From assembly GCF_019649055.1 (NCBI RefSeq), contig NW_026570341.1, positions 1-64,000 on the forward strand: a stretch of DNA of 64,000 nt, read 5' to 3'. The DNA comes from Paramacrobiotus metropolitanus. Its lineage: Eukaryota; Tardigrada; Eutardigrada; Parachela; Macrobiotidae. This document shows positions 24,700 through 36,010 of this stretch, one piece after another. Position 1 is the stretch's first letter. Every line of letters begins with the position of its first letter. A model generated the notes under the pieces. That model ran no database searches, had not been told where the DNA came from, and saw only the letters and a list, made by a program, of their open reading frames with translations. A program made the position numbers and the translations under genes.

Positions 24700-25440
24700 T
24701 GACAGCTTAGAAAGTTGCCGTTGCACCATAACGAACCAACAGCGAACAGTAGGAGCGGCATGGCGAATCTGCATCCAACTGGAACGGAGGCAATCGCTAC
24801 AGGCCACAACGGGGCGAGTCAGTGCGCAGGACAGTAAGGTGAGGCGAACGCGGTGCAGATGCAGGGTCGTCAGTCAGATCCCGGTCTGCTGAGCCGCTAC
24901 ATACGGAATCATGTCGCACACTTCCATTGGAGTGGCACGCTTAGCGCGAATCTCATCCTCCTCTTGCGAACAGGTGACAATCAGGCGCTGCGTGCCGGGC
25001 GCAAACAGTTGTCACATCGTCGTGAAGCAGAGAAGGCTGCCAGTGGTCCAGTCGCGGTCATCGTCTTATCGGATGACGATCGTGAAATGCAACGCAGGCG
25101 TTTCCATTATCCGGCTGCACCTAGTGCAGATAATGCGCAGCTTTGTCTGAGTAGCAGTGCCCAAGTGGGAAAACACTTCCGGCCACAATTCTGCAGCGCC
25201 ATTTGCACTTCGTGAACGGTTGCCGGGGTTTTGCAGCCAGGGAAATCCATTACCATGCCGGGCAAACTGCGAGGTAATCCGCTCCGCAAGATCCCTACAC
25301 AGTTCCGCCCTTACCTCTGTGCTGTGAGCGTAATTTGCAGGCTGGCAAATGTAGCTCAATGTGCCATCCACGAAGTCCACATGAACACTGGCGAAAGCGA
25401 AGCAGGAGGTAGCCTTCAACATTCGACCGCTGGATGAGCG
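24700..25440 (-). pseudogene. F-box family copy c2: F-box remnant, subtype 2
   Basis: The minus strand carries the end of exon 1 (VDFVDGTLSYICQP), the F-box (AELWPEVFSHLGTATQTKLR) and ETPALHFTIVIR. It then runs through in-frame stops into GTQRLIVTCSQ and LHLHRVRLTLL. The closest relative in the window is c11 (AVAQTKLRAVC, then a STIVIR motif). At least two stop codons (right after TIVIR, and in TGI*L) show it is dead. It abuts c3, which points the other way, at about 25,440. Confidence 0.7.
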
Positions 25441-25452
25441 CCGGAGAACTCT

Positions 25453-25777
25453 GAAAAACAACGGAGAACTCTGCGCCGATATAGTCCCCATTAAGCGACT
25501 GCGCCATGTTAGGGAGATTGTTGAAGAGTCTCTGATCCGCGAAAAGGACCGCATCGAACCGGGAAGGTTCGCCAAGTGCAGCCTGCAGCTGGATGCGCGG
25601 TTTCGCTCGCTCACGGCGGAAACGGCTGCTGCGCTGATCGCGGCGAGTACGGGTGATGATGACAGTTACCCACCGAAGTTATTTATACGGATGGTGGAGC
25701 TGGTAGACGGCCGATTGGGTGTGATGTACCTTCGCCAGCGATTTATGAGCTGCGATGCCAACGACCTTCGATTCCAG
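25453..25777 (+). pseudogene. F-box family copy c3: 3' half of exon 1, subtype 1
   Basis: An open stretch without a start: ADIVPIKRLRH, IEPGRFAKCSLQLDARFRSL, then MVELVDGRLGVMYLRQRF and CDANDLRFQ, ending at the usual donor CAG|GTACAA. It is nearly the same as the corresponding part of c10. No exon 2 or 3 follows; a foldback MITE lies about 115 bp downstream. It is a fragment of a once divergent pair with c2. Confidence 0.7.
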
Positions 25778-25891
25778 GTACAACAACACGCAGTTCTCAA
25801 ATTAGTGTGATGCATTTAGTATTAGTACAGTGCAGCCACACCCACTTGTACGAGCCCATCCACCATTCACATACGCGGCTTGCAGCTAGTG

Positions 25892-26595
25892 CGTGTTTAA
25901 GGGATTTGGCCCGGTACATAGCACCAAATTCGTGTACATACACGGGAACTTTCGCTGTCGCGCACTCCCAAACACGTTTTTGCATTGCTTTATGGTATTT
26001 TGTAGCCAAAAGATTTGTATACATAGGCGTGGAATCCGTTTTTGCGCGCAGCATCCGGTTCGGGAGTTATGGCTGTTAGAAAATTCCAAAAAGTTTATAT
26101 GCATTCAGGTGTACCAAGTCTCATTATGGACCGATCTCCTTCAAATTTTGAATAAAAATGCACATAACGACGAACAACGTTTTTACAGCAATCCTCCGTT
26201 CTTAACAGGTTTTTCAAATTTTAAAATGAATTTCAAAAATTTTAAAATTCATTTTAAAATTCGAAAAAAATCGTGGAAGTCTGGATCCGTTTAAGAACGA
26301 TGTTCACGGTTATGTGCATTTACGTGCAAAATTTGAAAGGGATCGGTCTATAATGAGACTTTTGGTACACCTGAATGCATTTAAACTTTTTGGAATTTTG
26401 TTACCCTCATAACTCTGCAACCGGATGTTGCTCGCGAAAACGGATATCACGCCTATCGGCCTATGTATACAAATCATTCGGCTACACACTGTCAGAAAGC
26501 AACCCAAAAAAGTGATTGGAAGTGCGCGAAAGTGACTATTCCCGTGTGTGTGCACGAATTTGGTGCTATGTACCGGGCCAAATCCCTTAAACGTG
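25892..26595. mobile_element. foldback MITE, family 2, copy 2
   Basis: A long inverted repeat. The left end GTTTAAGGGATTTGGCCCGG and the right end GGCCAAATCCCTTAAACGTG are complementary, as are CATAGCACCAAATTCGTG and CACGAATTTGGTGCTATG. It shares the inner blocks AAAGTTTA.ATGCATTCAGGT and CGCAGCATCCGG with the copy at 15,630-16,344. No coding capacity. Confidence 0.8.
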
Positions 26596-27185
26596 AATTG
26601 GTTGAATGTTTATCCGGCTATACAGCACCGTGTCGCTCATAGCGTTCACATTTCCTAGAAGTGCAGGGTTAGAGTACAGTATTTCGATTTTTCTCACCTT
26701 TGCGCTCACTTTGCGTGTACGGTTTCATCAACTGGCCAGCTTAGCTCTCTTGTAGCTTTAAAGCACAGCTAAGCTTTCTCGTGTTTTCGAAGCAATGCTT
26801 TCGGAATCAATCGTACTTCAGGCTTTTTCATTAATAACAATGACTTCGAAAACTTTATTGTAATTAAAAATTAAACAGGATGCATGCATGCAGTTTCCCG
26901 AGAGACTGCACGGGTTTCCCGAGTTTTAGAAATTACGAGTCTTCCACGTCTTTTCAATCTCGTTTTTCCTTGTTCCACATGGATTACAAATTTTTGGAAA
27001 CATATGATACATGGTACTTTATTGGTACATGATAAACCGTGCTTTTAGCGTATGCTAAGACAGAAATGATGCACAGTATTCAACGGCATGCTTAAGAACT
27101 AGACAGCAGTATTGTATTGTATGAGAGCGCACAGTCGCACGCCCAGTCAGATGTGTAAAGACATAGATCGGAATCCGGTACATCA
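26596..27185. other. intergenic; may hold LTR remains of the adjacent integrase fossil
   Basis: AT-rich, no gene. In minus orientation a purine tract (AAGGAAGGGAA, about 27,235-27,245) is followed by TGTTGCGATAATG, which could be a polypurine tract and the start of a 3' LTR. No partner was found in the window. Confidence 0.3.
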
Positions 27186-27329
27186 GAATTGCTCAAGGGC
27201 AGTTACACATCAACGATACATTATCGCAACATTCCCTTCCTTAAAAAAATGCTGTCCTCAGCATTTGCGCGTTCGGAAATTATAGCGTTGAGTCGGAGCC
27301 TCGTCGATTTGATTTTCATGGTCGGCAAT

Positions 27330-27720
27330 TTATTTTTCATGTTCAGGTTGATTGGTAAGTCCGTTATTCACTCTTTCGCCGGGGATTTCAGAATCAGGTT
27401 CTGCTTCCCTATTGTCCGCATATACGATATTTTCTTCGTCCCCCTTTTTCCTCTCTTTCTTTAAACGGTCGAAGTCGTTCGACGTGGACGATATCCTTTC
27501 CTTTCTTTCATGCCTGCTTTTAATTTCATAATAAACATTATTTACTTGACGAATTATCTTCCATGGTCCATGCAATTTCCGTAATCATTTTGTTGTTAAT
27601 TTTCTGTTTTCTTCGGCAGTCGTTGGCTGATGGTTTCTTTTATGAAACTTTGGTGGTGTCCTTAATAGAACAAGATCGCCGGAGAAACATTAAAATAAAA
27701 TTTAAAACAAATAAAACTGA
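27330..27720 (-). mobile_element. LTR-retroelement fossil: integrase C-terminal remnant
   Basis: The minus strand encodes GDLVLLRTPPKFHKRN, then HGPWKIIRQVNNVYYEIKS and NDFDRLKK. This is the pattern (GDLV..., GP.KI...., .DRLK) of the C-terminal end of Ty3/gypsy-type integrases. Only this tail is recognisable; the piece is broken and old. It differs from the gypsy element at the left edge as far as can be judged. Confidence 0.6.
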
Positions 27721-29160
27721 ACGAAGAAAAATCTCATGGACCGGACCCAATTCTGAAATTTTGTTGATCAGCGACAAATGTTGTCTGTTATTGTGTAAAA
27801 GCGTGGTTACGCGGCTAAGAAACCGTCAACAATAGTGGTGTCATTTGATAAAAGCAATCATGCATACAAATGTGCTACAAGGCCATCCGCTCAAATACTT
27901 GCGTCTTGCAGCACTACTGTACTCGTAGTCTCTCTTTATAAATTTATTTTAACTGGCGAAGCCTTATTAACTTTTGCACATGAAGTTAACAATGCCAATA
28001 GTGACTAGTGCGTACCAGCACCCTTTACGACACTATTTCAACAGCGAGTTTGGGAATTACCCGGTGACAATCAATTTACATTAATGACTAACACTGCAAC
28101 AATATGGGTTGGGCGATGAATGGTGATTAAACCACAAGGCATTATTAGCCCATAAATAAATCAGGAATTGACAATAGTACTTACTTGCAATTATCTGATA
28201 GAGCAACGGCGCAAGGTAATACTTCAATAATATTGACAACAGTCACCAAGGTAACAGGCATCATAAGCGCCGACACTTGATTGCCAGAATTTCAACATTA
28301 AAAAATGTTATAAAATCACGGTAATTATATTAGGGTTCATGCTCCGTAAGTGCAAAACAACGGGACATGCACGAATGCTGCACATGCATGCACCATTGTA
28401 AGAATTTTTATTGCTGCCAAAATCCAGTAAAAATTACTATGACCATCTTTTCAAATTTCAGGCGTGCAAATAAAATTACTTACCTACATGAAAAGACAAG
28501 AAAGACACATCTGAATAGAATAAAAACAAGTAGAAATCGCAGAATTTTTCACCATCAAATTTAAAACTGACGACGCAAATCCACTTCGCGCACTTTGATC
28601 AAGAAGGGAAAATACAACTGTTGACACCGTTAAACACAGTATCACCTTATCTATTATCGGATAATAAGAAATACTACCGTTTTTTACCTAATCGAGCAAG
28701 GAATAAATTTCGAGGTGCTGCTGCGAGTTACGTCGATCAATGGTGCATCGAATGACTGCTGAAGGCCGTTTCAATGCCTATGCGGAATGTTCGTTTCATC
28801 AGAATCAAATTTTAATGTAGTGCTAGTACTCGTATCTAGGCAGCCGAACGCAGTTCAACGCGGTCGCTGTCGGATCATTTCATACGTGAAAGTGCGCTGC
28901 GGGCTGTACCGCTCTATCGGCGGAAAAACATTGATAGTTTATGTCGTCCTGTGCACATGTTGGCTGATTCCATCACCACATGCGTCCCGCCACAGAGACT
29001 ATCCAGACAGCCGAATGACCGCTTCAATCACACTTGCGTGTGATCGAAACCTATTGTCTTTCTGTGTTTGCTTTAATTCTACCGATATCCAGCGATGTTT
29101 TATGGCTCGGTAAGATAGATATGGCACGTTTCGTACCACTCCATAAAACCGACCATATCA
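27721..29160. other. intergenic, no gene recognised
   Basis: AT-rich sequence with short open frames only. Possibly includes further decayed parts of the neighbouring retroelement, but nothing is recognisable. Confidence 0.4.
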
Positions 29161-29174
29161 TTTCTTCACAGTAG

Positions 29175-30015
29175 TCTACGTATTCCTACGTATTCTCCCT
29201 GTATTCGTACTGTATTCGCCTCGTATTCCTCCCTGTGCCGACCGTAACATTTCTGTTTTCGCTAAGTCAGCTGCCGTATTCCTACGTATTCTCCCTGCAT
29301 TCTTGCTGTATTCGCCTCGTATTCCACCCTGTGCCGACCGTATGATTTCTGTATTCGCTAAGTGGGCTGCCGTATTTCTAGGTATTCCGCCTGTATTCTG
29401 CCCGAATTCAAGGCGTATTTTAAGTTTTCTAATTCGGAAACCGAAGAATACATTGGAAATACAGGCGGAATACGGGAGAATACGGGGACACACTAAAGAA
29501 GACAGCAGTCAGGTCTAAATTAAAGCTATATAATGGAAAATCCCTCCCGATTACAGTAGGAATACAGGCAGAATACGGATGGAATACGTGAGAATACATC
29601 TAAAGAGTAAAGATACGAGTATCTTAATCATAGTGGTGAGATTAATATATCTGTGGAGTGTGCCCGTATTCCCACGTATACCAACTGTATTCTGATTGTT
29701 TCTATATAGTATTCCATAACTGGCTTATCTAACCTCTGTGACTACTGTCTACTTTCAGCATATTAGTGCATTCCCACGTATTCAGTCAGTATTCACCACG
29801 TGTTCCCTGCTGTTCTTGTTAAAAACCTAAGAAACCTAAGAAACCGAGGAATACATTGTCAACACGGACAGCATACGAGTAGAATACGTGGGAATACGGT
29901 ATTATACAGCAGAGGAAAACGTAGGCAGACGCACTTGCAAAAGCATAATAATGGAGAACATAACGTGAATACAGACAGAATACGCGTGGGATACATAGGA
30001 ATACGTGGAATACAA
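29175..30015. repeat. field of 10-11-bp phased GTATTC / GAATAC repeats in both orientations
   Basis: GTATTC recurs with a spacing of 11 bp (for example at about 29,198-29,240 and 29,278-29,325), within a tandemly repeated unit of about 100 bp that includes CCCTGTGCCGACCGTA. Further right the complement GAATAC appears with the same 10-11-bp spacing (about 29,455-29,490, 29,565-29,605, 29,850-29,900, 29,965-30,012), interrupted by GTATTC-oriented groups near 29,670 and 29,775. Minus-strand frames with repeated RIRRNT are by-products. A short CCTAAGAAA tract lies at 29,820-29,850. Confidence 0.75.
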
Positions 30016-30265
30016 TCAACAGAAAAAGGGGCCGATTTTATAGAGTGGTACGAAATGGGCCATAGGTGTAGATTAGATTGCTTGCAGGCAGTGGTGTTTG
30101 TCGGTGGGCGCGCCGGACCAGCGGTCATTGCTTTATAGGGCTGTTATTCGTTCAACGCTTACTCCGAAGAGCTATTGTACTAGTACAGCTTTTGCCCAAA
30201 TTAGCTATTCTTGGGCCTGGCGGTAATTCGGAGCAACCAGTAGTTCCAGAAGAAGAATGATTCAC

Positions 30266-30818
30266 TAGTCAGGCGGCGAAACAGGTGTGAAGTAGAAGGT
30301 GGACGTAGGAAGTGGATCGAACCGATTGAACGATAACTAGAACTAGAGGTGCGCCAAGGCAACACGCCGCACAACGGTTGAAAATAACAACCAATCAGAA
30401 AAAACTTATGTTACGTGGATAACCGAGTCCCTCAGATTTGCGAATTGTGATTTGCCCACAAATTAAAAATTTGACAGGATGATATTTTATAAGAGGAAAA
30501 AGCATAACCGTTTGTCAAAAAAAGCCAAAGTTCGTTGTGCTTAAAATTTTTAAAACTAGATAAATTGACATGGAAAACCTGCTGTGCACGAGAGAAAAAA
30601 AATCAGGAAAATGCGTTAATTGGAACCCTACAAGATTTATATTAGTAACGGGCTAACCAATGGTACCAAAACATAAGAACTTTCGAACGCCATTTGACGG
30701 TCGTTGTGTGGCAAGCACTGTGCAACGTTTGCGCAATTCTACCATAAGCTACCGTTCAATTGGTTCGATCCGCTTCCTACGTCCAACTTCTACTTCACAC
30801 CTGTTTCGCCGCCTCACT
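30266..30818. mobile_element. TIR element (non-autonomous), about 550 bp
   Basis: The left stretch AGGCGGCGAAACAGGTGTGA and beyond is mirrored on the right with about 4 differences in the first 65 bp; weaker pairing continues to about 110 bp. The interior (about 330 bp) is AT-rich and not palindromic. No coding sequence and no clear target duplication. Probably a DNA-transposon derivative. Confidence 0.65.
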
Positions 30819-31370
30819 GCTAAACGTTTAGGTGGGAACGGTAAACGAATGAAAAGCATTACGGAATCTGCCACACACTCTACTCTGTGCATGTAATACA
30901 ACATACCGACGTACCGAGTGGCTAAACAAAATGGCCTTACGGTTTTTTTTCTCGCAATCAACTCACCGTAAAGTAAGCAGCTTAGCATCGTTCGATAGAC
31001 AAAATAATGGCTACCAAAGTCAATACATTGCTTTCTGGTGCCTCGCAGTCAAAGGAATGATTTACAGTATATGCCAGTATTTGAGTGAAGGCTAAAACTT
31101 TAGTTGGCTTGACAGCTGTATCGTTCGTGTTGACAGATCCAAACGCCTCTGCATACCAGATGCGTAATTGTCACTCACAAATTAGGCGCAGAATTAGAAT
31201 TTTCTGTTTTTTGCCGTCGTGCATGACTTGAGTACGCAATCGTATAAAAATATAAATAATTTTCAGCTAACAATTTACTGTATATGTACACACATTTCCA
31301 GTGTTTTTAAAGCACTTTGGAATCTCGCAGCGCGATTTCATGATAATTTTTTGTTTGATATCGTGTTTTA
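30819..31370. other. intergenic or intronic, no gene recognised
   Basis: Nothing recognised. It may be intron sequence upstream of the KDZ exon, whose acceptor-like TTTTAG ends at about 31,370. Confidence 0.35.
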
Positions 31371-31892
31371 GGGATGATTTGTTCACGAACTGTTTTCAAT
31401 AGGGCAGAAAGCCTGGGACAAGTTTTCCTCTTTTTAATAAGCGGATTGTATCAACTGTTGCAAGATGTGCCACCTGAGGGCTGGAAGAAGATATTTGTCT
31501 GCTACGACAATATTTGCCAATTGAACCGGCTGAAAGCTGCCTGTGAACTGCTTCCATTACCTAAACCATTTGATGAGATGTGGTTGCGAGTCAGCAAAAT
31601 TATCGACGGATTGCACATTCAAAACCACAAAGATCCAAGATGCAGCAAAGATTATCACCCGGATAATTTCTACTCAACCTATCCAGAGGCGGAAAGGCGG
31701 AACACGATGGCAGCTGAACAAACGTTTGCGTGGTTGGCGAAATTCCGGAAACAGCTTAACGCAATGAATAAAGCCAAGCAAATCTTCTTTCTCTATCGAA
31801 TGATATTACGGCGTAATGTCTATTTGGCAGAATGTGTAACAGAGAAAAAACAGCCGGTCGGTGGTACAATGCGTACATTTACTGACAAATGA
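31371..31892 (+). CDS. KDZ-type transposase, C-terminal exon or fragment
   Basis: A frame of about 172 codons runs from an acceptor-like TTTTAG to a TGA at 31,892. It contains VCYDNICQLNRLKAA, LPLPKPFDEMW, KIIDGLHIQNHKD, then NTMAAEQTFAWLAKFRKQLN. This is the hallmark end of Kyakuja-Dileera-Zisupton transposases: a helical region with the conserved His-Lys-Asp and the N..A.EQTF.WL motif. The catalytic N-terminal half is not visible upstream. It is open and uninterrupted, so it may be the last exon of a larger gene or a well-preserved fragment; domestication cannot be excluded. Confidence 0.7.
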   Translation, partial: GMICSRTVFNRAESLGQVFLFLISGLYQLLQDVPPEGWKKIFVCYDNICQLNRLKAACELLPLPKPFDEMWLRVSKIIDGLHIQNHKDPRCSKDYHPDNFYSTYPEAERRNTMAAEQTFAWLAKFRKQLNAMNKAKQIFFLYRMILRRNVYLAECVTEKKQPVGGTMRTFTDK

Positions 31893-33150
31893 AGCCATTG
31901 CTTACTCTTCATTGCAGGCTCCTTAGATATTTCCAATTATCACATGGCGGGTGCATTGTATGTTTCAATGTTTCTTAATCTCCAAGTTGACTTATTATTC
32001 TTTGTTTGGCCTAGTTATACTAGCGCTCCGTGGGGTTGTGATTGCCCTCTTTCGTAGTTCACGAAATAACAAAATCCCCGTTCCCAGAATCTATCGCCTC
32101 GGGCGTCTAATAAGCTGCAGCGCCGCGTTTTTTAGTTGGTACACTAAACCTGCGCAAAATGCTCATTTAGTTATTGGCCCAAATCCCACTTATCACAGCA
32201 CAGAGCGTTAATATCGATTTTAAGGTAGTTGTGCTAGCCCAAATTCTACGAGTAGTGCAACCCACAACAAAAGAATTCAAAACAACAAAGGAAATTATTA
32301 CGCGAAAACTTATAGAAGTTGTTATAGACAGTTTTCAGCTTTATTTAGTTGAACTGAAAAGCACTTATAAATCACTTTACTTTGAACTGCATAACGCCAA
32401 TCAAATCGGCCACCAATCTACTCGGATTGCATTGTATGTGCTCACAAATTATTGGTTAATTTGCAAAAAAATAATTTTTATGTTCGAATTTACAGGCTTT
32501 TTAACTTACAAAGTAACCCGTGATGAATTTTTGAAAATCTATGATTTTTTCAAGAAGCGGTTGCATGGGCTACCGAATGCTTGCTTCACTTGTATTAGGT
32601 AAACATAGTCTGCAGTATTAACATTGGAGACCAACCTGCACTGCAGTCAGCGCAGTGCTAGTAGCACGTAATGCTATTAAATAGCAGGCAGCTAAATTTT
32701 AGCTGTTTAATTCTTGTTTTGCCACGCTCTGTGGACCTTTGCAGATGAAAGTATTGTTGGAATATGGTGTGGCGCTATTCCAGCGTTTCACAACTCGTAG
32801 TATTCTAAGTTTGGTGACTATTTCCTTACATGACCAGCAGTAGTTTGGATTCAGAAACGTACTCCGGTTTTCTTAAATTCACGAAGATTTGGGTGGTTTA
32901 CTTAAGCTGCGTAGTTCAGTTTTCTCAGGTTAAAAATCAACCTTTAGTTTTACGCTCACGCTCACCTTACCATAGAGCATCATTTTACTCGTGCTTTAGC
33001 CTTTCCATTAGCCTGTCGTGTCGTGTTAGAATGTTAGAATAAGTCACTTTCACGGCAACATATTAATACTTCTTAATCTACCGCAGTATGGTGCTTATGA
33101 ATGACCGTATTAGAGCTACAACATGGAATCGATAGACGGTAATGGATGCT
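31893..33150. other. AT-rich region, no recognised gene
   Basis: A 142-codon plus-strand frame (32,174-32,602) is AT-rich, lysine-rich and without recognisable domain. It could be chance or the remains of a transposon. Confidence 0.35.
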
Positions 33151-33154
33151 GTTT

Positions 33155-34975
33155 TATACAGGCATCGCGGCGTTGCGGCAAGTATGCCTGACTGCGGTAT
33201 ATGCAGTGTCGCGGTGCATCGCGGTTATATACAGGCATCGCAGCCATCGCGGCGTCGCGGCAGTATGCCTGACTGCGGTATATGCAGCGTCGCGGTGCAT
33301 TGTGGTTATATACAGGCATCGCCGCAAGTATGCCTGACTGCGGAATGTGCAGTGTCGCGGTGCAACGCGGTTATATACAGGCATCGCGGCCATCGCGGCG
33401 TCGCGGCAAGTATGCCTGACTGCGGTATATGCAGTGTCGCGGTGCATCGCGGTTATATACAGGCATCGCGGCGTCGCGGTAAGTATGCCTGACTGCGGTA
33501 TGTGCAGTGTCGCGGTGCATCGCGGCTATATACAGGCGTCGCGGCCATCGCGGCGTCGCGGCAGGCAGGCCTACCTGCGGCATACGCAGTGTCGCGGTGC
33601 ATCGCGGCCATATACAGGCGTCGCGGCCATCGCGGCGTCGCGGCAGGCAGGCCTACCTGCGGCATACGCAGTGTCGCGGTGCATCGCGGTTATATACAGG
33701 CATCGCGGCCATCGCGGCGTACCGGCAGTATGCCTGACTGTGGTATATGCAGTGTCGCGGTGCATCGCGGTTAAATACCGGCATCGCGGCCATCGCGGTG
33801 TCGCGGCAAGTATGCCTGACTGCGGTATATGCAGTGTCGCGGTGCATCGCGGTTAAATACCGGCATCGCGGCCATCGCGGTGTCGCGGCAAGTATGCCTG
33901 ACTGCGGTATGTGCAGTGTCGCGGTGCATCACGGTTATATGCAGGCATCGCGGCCATCGCGGTGTCGCGGCAAGTATGCCTGGCTGCGGTATGTGCAGTG
34001 TCGCGGTGCATCGCGGTTATATACAGGCATCGCGGCCATCGCGGCGTCGCGGCAAGTATGCCTGGCTGCGGTATGTGCAGTGTCGCGGTGCATCACGGTT
34101 ATATGCAGGCATCGCGGCCATCGCGGTGTCGCGGCAAGTATGCCTGGCTGCGGTATGTGCAGTGTCGCGGTGCATCGCGGTTATATACAGGCGTCGCGGC
34201 AGGCATGCTGTCATGCCGCATTAGCAGTGTCGCGGTACGTCGCGGTTATATACAGGCGTCGCGGCCATCGCGGCGTCGCGGCAGGCATGCCGTCCTGCCG
34301 TGTCTGCAGATTCGCGGTACGTCGCGGTTATATACAGGCGTCGCGGCCATCGCGGCAGGCATGCTGTCATGCCGCATTAGCAGTGTCGCGGTACGTCGCG
34401 GTTATATACAGGCGTCGCGGCCATCGCGGCGTCGCGGCAGGCATGCCGTCCTGCCGTGTCTGCAGATTCGCGGTACGTCGCGGTTATATACAGGCGTCGC
34501 GGCCATCGCGGCGTCGCGGCAGGCATGCTGTCATGCCGCATTAGGAGTGCCGCGGTACGTCGCGGTTATATACAGGCATCGCGGCCATCGCGGCGTCGCG
34601 GCAAGTATGCCTGACTGCGGTATGTGCAGTGTCGCGGTGCATCGCGGTTATATACAGGCATCGCGGCCATCGCGGCGTCGCGGCAGTATGCCTGACTGCG
34701 GTATATGCAGCGTCGCGGTGCATTGTGGTTATATACAGGCATCGCCGCAAGTATGCCTGACTGCGGTATGTGCAGTGTCGCGGTGCATCGCGGTTCTATA
34801 CAGGCATCGCGGCCATCGCGGCGTCGCGGCAAGTATGCCTGACTGCGGTATATGCAGCGTCGCGGTGCATTGTGGTTATATACAGGCATCGCCGCAAGTA
34901 TGCCTGACTGCGGTATGTGCAGTGTCGCGGTGCATCGCGGTTATATACAGGCATCGCGGCGTCGCGATTGTGTCC
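33155..34975. repeat. 82-bp CpG-rich minisatellite, about 22 units
   Basis: Units of 82 bp, some shortened, each with up to five TCGCGG hexamers, GTATGCCTGACTGCGGTAT and TTATATACAGGC. Three variants are seen: the main type, one with GGCAGGCCTACCTGCGGC (about 33,560-33,680), and one with GGCATGCTGTCATGCCGC alternating with GGCATGCCGTCCTGCCGTG (about 34,200-34,545). As 82 is not a multiple of three and the units lack stops, long frames (up to 360 codons) are open on both strands. These are not taken as genes. Confidence 0.92.
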
Positions 34976-35198
34976 GCGACTGTCGCGCGATAAAAGTTTG
35001 GTACCGATTGAGCCAGTTCTATAACATCTTGCACATGTTTGTACGTGGCTTGGAAGTATAACACTCGAAACTTGTAAAATACGAAGTGCTCGTCACAATG
35101 ACTAGGAATGCCACAAAAGCCAAGAAGGTAACGCCGGATTAAAATCAAACTGCCGGAATAGCAACTGAAGGTCTGGTAAAGATCTGAAACCAATGCGG

Positions 35199-35500
35199 AA
35201 TCACACCATCCACAAGAAAACCAACCCATTAAGTAAAAGTTAAAGTGTGTTCACCGAATTCAGCAGGATGTTTTGATGATGTAACATGCCTAATATCTTG
35301 ACCAGCGTATGAGCGCGTCAGACAGAACACGAAGAACACATCCGAATCACAACACCCAGAAGAAAACCAACGACTGAATGAAAGCTAAAGTCGGTTTATG
35401 AGAATTCAGCAGGATTTGTTGATGATGTAAGATGCCTAATATCTTGACCAGACTATGAGCGCGTCAGACAAAACACGAAGAACACATCCGGATCCGGATC
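35199..35500. repeat. direct repeat of about 146 bp, two copies and the start of a third
   Basis: Copy one starts at about 35,199 and copy two at about 35,345. Both contain GAATTCAGCAGGAT, GCCTAATATCTTGACCAG and GAGCGCGTCAGAC. A third begins at about 35,495 and stops after a few bases. Confidence 0.8.
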
Positions 35501-36010
35501 ACAAAAAAACTCCTCTGCTGTAACTTGCCCGCTACATTGCATTCGGCCGATTGCGCCGCGCACAGCATTCACAAAACAACGGCACCGGCAAATCGGCCAT
35601 GATTACCTTTGCCTTTTTTAACTTCACCTTTACCTTTGCCTTTGACGCCGTCAGAAACGTACCGTCCCATTTAACCTCCCAAAACGCCGTTTTAAATTAC
35701 CTTTGCCGTCGGCTATAACCGCTGCATGACACACCACCGTCAAACACTTTGCCATTTTCGGATCTTATAGTCGTTATCCAGGTTGTGAAATTATTACTCT
35801 TATTCATTATTGGTAATACAAACATTAAACAATAACATGGCAATAAATCTAAATTCGATGATTGTGACCGTCATTACGCAGAAATTGGATAACTTAAACT
35901 TTAAAGGTTGCATCGATTTGGAAAGGACTGTGGGCTGCAATTCTGAACCTGCAATGCAAAAAATTTTAGAATTTGTTGAAAAAGTCGGCATCCTTAATCT
36001 GGTTGATGCT
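35501..36010. other. intergenic, one small open frame
   Basis: A 64-codon plus-strand frame (35,837-36,031, MAINLNSMIVTVITQKLDNL...) has no recognised domain and overlaps the tail of copy c4. It could be a small gene or chance. Confidence 0.3.

Noticed and set aside
29176-29493. Minus-strand frame with tandem GRIRRNT repeats
   Set aside because: By-product of the phased GTATTC repeat field.
32174-32602. 142-codon AT-rich frame
   Set aside because: Composition alone can explain it; no domain, no splice or promoter signs.
33155-34975. CRISPR array
   Set aside because: The units are near-identical throughout, without unique spacers, and the context is eukaryotic.
33142-34993. Long open frames (up to 360 codons) in the 82-bp array
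   Set aside because: They arise because the repeat unit lacks stops and shifts frame by one each unit; frames are open on both strands at once.
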